From: Streptomyces hilarionis
Lineage (GTDB): Bacteria > Actinomycetota > Actinomycetes > Streptomycetales > Streptomycetaceae
Reading direction: 5' to 3'
Assembly: GCF_024539675.1 (NCBI RefSeq)
Contig: NZ_JAHHIT010000100.1
Coordinates: 1-33,903 of the forward strand
Length of the DNA: 33,903 nucleotides
Below are positions 32,148 to 33,903 of the stretch, piece after piece. The position numbers and the translations under genes are program-made. Numbering within the stretch: the first letter of the stretch is position 1; the number at the start of each line of letters is the position of its first letter. The notes under the pieces were generated by a model. It worked only from the letters and a program-made list of their open reading frames with translations. It was not told the DNA's origin and did no database searches.

Positions 32148-33146
32148 TCAGTCGGACGGGATGGCGTGCAGGGTGGAGGTGAAGACGGGTCGGCCTTCCT
32201 GGCGGCCGGTGACGAGGACCGTCTCCGCTTCGTCGGGTGACGTCATGGGCAGGCGCAGGGCGTCGATCATGCAGGGCAGGTCCAGTTCCGCGTACTTCAG
32301 GAACGCGCAGTCGAGGCCGAGCGGCAGGATCGAGGGTCTGCCCAGGACCGCGGTGGCCGCCTGGCGGGCGGCCTCGAGGAGCACCATGCCCGGGACGTGG
32401 TCGACCTGGTGGTCGAAGAGGACGGGGTGGCGGGTGTCCATGCGCAGCTGCCAGCGGTCCGGCTCGCCGGTGGGGGAGAGGACCACGTCGGTGGGCGACA
32501 GACGCCCCACGGTCGACGGGGCCACCGGCGCCGTCAGCGGCAGGGGGCGGTGGGCGGGGTCGAAGACGCGCTGCGGACGCAGCCGTCGGTAGACGGCCGG
32601 CGCGATGACGGTGAAGGAGATCTGCCCCGACGCGGCGAGCCGCCCCTCGCGCAGCACCCTGGTCTCGTAGCACATGCCGGTCAGCCGCTCGCCGCGCTTC
32701 CTGACGTCGGTACAGGTGACGTCGAGATCCAGTGCGGCGGGCGCGCCGCCGACGCCGATCTCCTCGGGATGCACCGTGAGGGTCAGCTCGTCCATCAGGA
32801 ACTGGTGTCCGAGGGGGACGCCGAACTCGGCGTGGGCGAGCAGGGCGCCGATCTGACGGATCGTTTCAGCGGCCATCATGGGGTCGTGGTGGGTCCTGTT
32901 CGCCGTGGTGAAGAAGCTGTGGCCCCGCGGCCACTGGGCGGTCATCGCGAAGCGGGTGTCGCTCAGGCGCTGCCAGCCGGTGAGCATGACCTCGGCGACG
33001 GCCGCCCGGTGCACCAGCTCCCGGGGGACCGTCGTGGTCAGGTGGCCGTTGAGCAGCGCCGGCGACCAGAAGAAAGGGGACTGGACGTCTCGTACCGCTG
33101 TCTGCTCGATCGACGCACCTTCGAACCGGAACGTGCTCGCAGTCAT
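32148..33146 (-). CDS. AfsA-family gamma-butyrolactone synthase
   Basis: 332 residues. Two hotdog-fold repeats can be seen: ~35-130 (LVHRAAVAEVMLTGWQRL, AQWPRGHSFFT) and ~225-330 (HPVLFDHQVDHVPGMVLLEAARQA). Both are the classic AfsA/ScbA/BarX signatures. Enzymes of the family condense a beta-ketoacyl-thioester with dihydroxyacetone phosphate, the committed step to A-factor-type signals. AGGGGGAGC precedes the ATG. An ARE-like sequence lies ~50 bases upstream, so the receptor encoded at 30106 may control it. The gene is divergent from the carboxylase epsilon gene. Product side chain cannot be predicted. Confidence 0.92.
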   Translation of the reverse strand: MTASTFRFEGASIEQTAVRDVQSPFFWSPALLNGHLTTTVPRELVHRAAVAEVMLTGWQRLSDTRFAMTAQWPRGHSFFTTANRTHHDPMMAAETIRQIGALLAHAEFGVPLGHQFLMDELTLTVHPEEIGVGGAPAALDLDVTCTDVRKRGERLTGMCYETRVLREGRLAASGQISFTVIAPAVYRRLRPQRVFDPAHRPLPLTAPVAPSTVGRLSPTDVVLSPTGEPDRWQLRMDTRHPVLFDHQVDHVPGMVLLEAARQAATAVLGRPSILPLGLDCAFLKYAELDLPCMIDALRLPMTSPDEAETVLVTGRQEGRPVFTSTLHAIPSD

Positions 33147-33190
33147 CGCTCCCCCTGGACGAGATGGGTGATGTGCCGTGGGGGAGAAAA

Positions 33191-33215
33191 ATAAAGGGCA
33201 ACCGGGTTTGTTTCC
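33191..33215. promoter_or_regulatory. ARE-like element upstream of the AfsA-type gene
   Basis: caaccgggtttg (33199-33210) is an imperfect palindrome in an A/T-rich setting, 53 bases before the start. It shares AACCGG/GTTTGT words with the element at 30840-30868. Confidence 0.45.
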
Positions 33216-33422
33216 AGAGGAATCGGGGCCTCCGGGCGCGATCGTTGGGCGACGCGGTCCGCGGCCGCTGCCACGGGTCCGCGCGATCCGTTGATCCTCC
33301 AGCGTTTCTCCAGCTCAGGGCCCGGACGCCGGCTCCGGCCGTTCGATCCGGCGCCTCAAGCGGCATTGAAGCGTCTCTGTAGCACGGTGCCGCACGGTGG
33401 CCGGAACCGAAAGGAGCCGGAC

Positions 33423-33638
33423 ATGGACGAGGCGGGCGTCATGGCGCCCCTCGCGCTGCGGGTCGAGCGCGGGCGGGCCGACGACGACGAACTGGCGGCG
33501 GTGGCCGTCGTGCTGTGCTCGGTTCTGGCCGGGCGGGCGGAGGCGGACCGTCGGCAGGAGCCGCTTCCCGAGGTCCCGCCGTGGCGCCGTCCGGAGCGGG
33601 CCGGCGTGCAATGGCGCTCGCCGTTCTGCTGGCGATAG
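33423..33638 (+). CDS. Acyl-CoA carboxylase epsilon subunit
   Basis: 71 residues. LALRVERGRADDDELAAVAVVLCSVLAGR is the usual N-terminal half, and PWRRPERAGVQWRSPFCWR the Trp/Arg-rich end, of the small AccE/PccE subunits found only in actinomycete carboxylases. These proteins bind and stimulate the beta subunit that makes malonyl- or methylmalonyl-CoA. AAAGGAG lies before the ATG. The beta subunit gene begins 145 bases downstream on the same strand, which supports the call despite the short length. Confidence 0.75.
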   Translation: MDEAGVMAPLALRVERGRADDDELAAVAVVLCSVLAGRAEADRRQEPLPEVPPWRRPERAGVQWRSPFCWR

Positions 33639-33719
33639 GAGCCATGTGCGCCCGGCCGCAGGCCGACAGGCGCTTTGTCCAGGGCTGATTCATGTCTGCG
33701 CGCCCTCACGCCCCCTGTG

Positions 33720-33735
33720 AACCGCATATGCGGTT
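33720..33735. promoter_or_regulatory. Perfect 16-bp palindrome before the carboxylase beta gene
   Basis: aaccgcatatgcggtt, 8-bp perfect arms, 48 bases upstream of the GTG. It carries ACCG/CGGT half-sites like the putative receptor operators nearby, so it may be a receptor or pathway-regulator site. It could also be a separate regulator's operator. Confidence 0.55.
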
Positions 33736-33783
33736 TGTTAATCTGGGCACAGTCCGGCCGCGCTCATGAGGGAGGGAGGCACA

Positions 33784-33903
33784 GTGACGGTCCTCAACGA
33801 CATTCCCCAGGTGACCGCCGAACCTTCGGACGCGCGTGGGCGCGTGGCGGAGCTGCACGGTATCCGGGCGCAGGCGCTGGCCGGTCCGAGCGAGAAGGCG
33901 ACC
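33784..33903 (+). CDS. Acyl-CoA carboxylase beta subunit (carboxyltransferase), N-terminal 40 codons only
   Basis: A GTG preceded by GGGAGG opens a frame reading TVLNDIPQVTAEPSDARGRVAELHGIRAQALAGPSEKAT before the window ends. The ARGRVAELHxIRAxxLAGPSEKAT stretch is the conserved start of actinomycete propionyl/acetyl-CoA carboxylase beta subunits. With the epsilon gene upstream, it should make malonyl-CoA or methylmalonyl-CoA from acyl-CoA together with a biotinylated alpha subunit that is not seen here. Such plasmid-borne extra copies often feed polyketide synthases. The gene is cut by the window edge. Confidence 0.85.
   Translation, partial: MTVLNDIPQVTAEPSDARGRVAELHGIRAQALAGPSEKAT

Overview
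The window looks like the left end of a linear replicon, most likely a linear plasmid, from a Streptomyces or close relative. The reasons are GC-rich coding DNA with a strong G/C third-position bias, many GTG starts, and an AfsA/ArpA-type gamma-butyrolactone signalling pair. The first 174 bases form a tight row of hairpin palindromes of the telomere kind, followed soon after by a plasmid-style parAB locus and two complete primase/helicase replication modules. No terminal-protein (tpg/tap-like), conjugation or rRNA/tRNA gene is recognisable here, so the replicon must continue beyond the right edge.

Layout. 1-174: six hairpins, all with a GCAAGC (or complementary GCTTGC) centre. 175-2940: subtelomeric DNA, nearly gene-free, with one likely small membrane-protein gene (1436-1681, minus) and several hairpins. 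2941-4058: a DUF3291 protein and a DoxX-like membrane protein. 4080-6859: a partition locus with parA, parB and four copies of a 19-bp palindrome (GTGATTACG-N-CGTAATCAC), one of them inside parB. 7039-9712: a membrane-anchored alpha/beta hydrolase divergent from a GNAT-PaaX operon, with an inverted repeat between them. 9728-14065 (minus): a DUF4157 (eCIS-associated) protein with an HNH-like C-terminal region, and a secreted beta-propeller/Ig-like protein.

14541-18406 and 24192-27733 are two paralogous replication modules. Each has an iteron array, a prim-pol, a D5/P4-type SF3 helicase and a small third protein (DUF6009-like from memory), with the three genes in the same order and in two places overlapping by ATGA. 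Both origins share one design: an overlapping direct pair of 11-bp iterons, a short AT-rich/inverted-repeat flank, a strictly alternating purine-pyrimidine tract, and an inverted overlapping iteron pair. The iteron families are AGGGACYGAAG and AGCGACYSAAG, differing mainly at the third base. Between the modules lie a polyamine-type acetyltransferase, a DUF1801 protein, a LysR/cupin/DoxX locus and an ArsR/MFS operon.

28361-33903 appears to be the edge of a secondary-metabolism region. It holds an FAD monooxygenase, an ArpA/ScbR-type receptor, an NmrA-like oxidoreductase, an AfsA-family butyrolactone synthase, an acyl-CoA carboxylase epsilon subunit and the first 40 codons of a carboxylase beta subunit. 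ACCG-containing inverted repeats lie upstream of these transcription units and may be receptor operators. I read this as a signal synthase and its receptor controlling nearby tailoring and precursor-supply genes. All family assignments come from reading motifs by eye; no database search was run.
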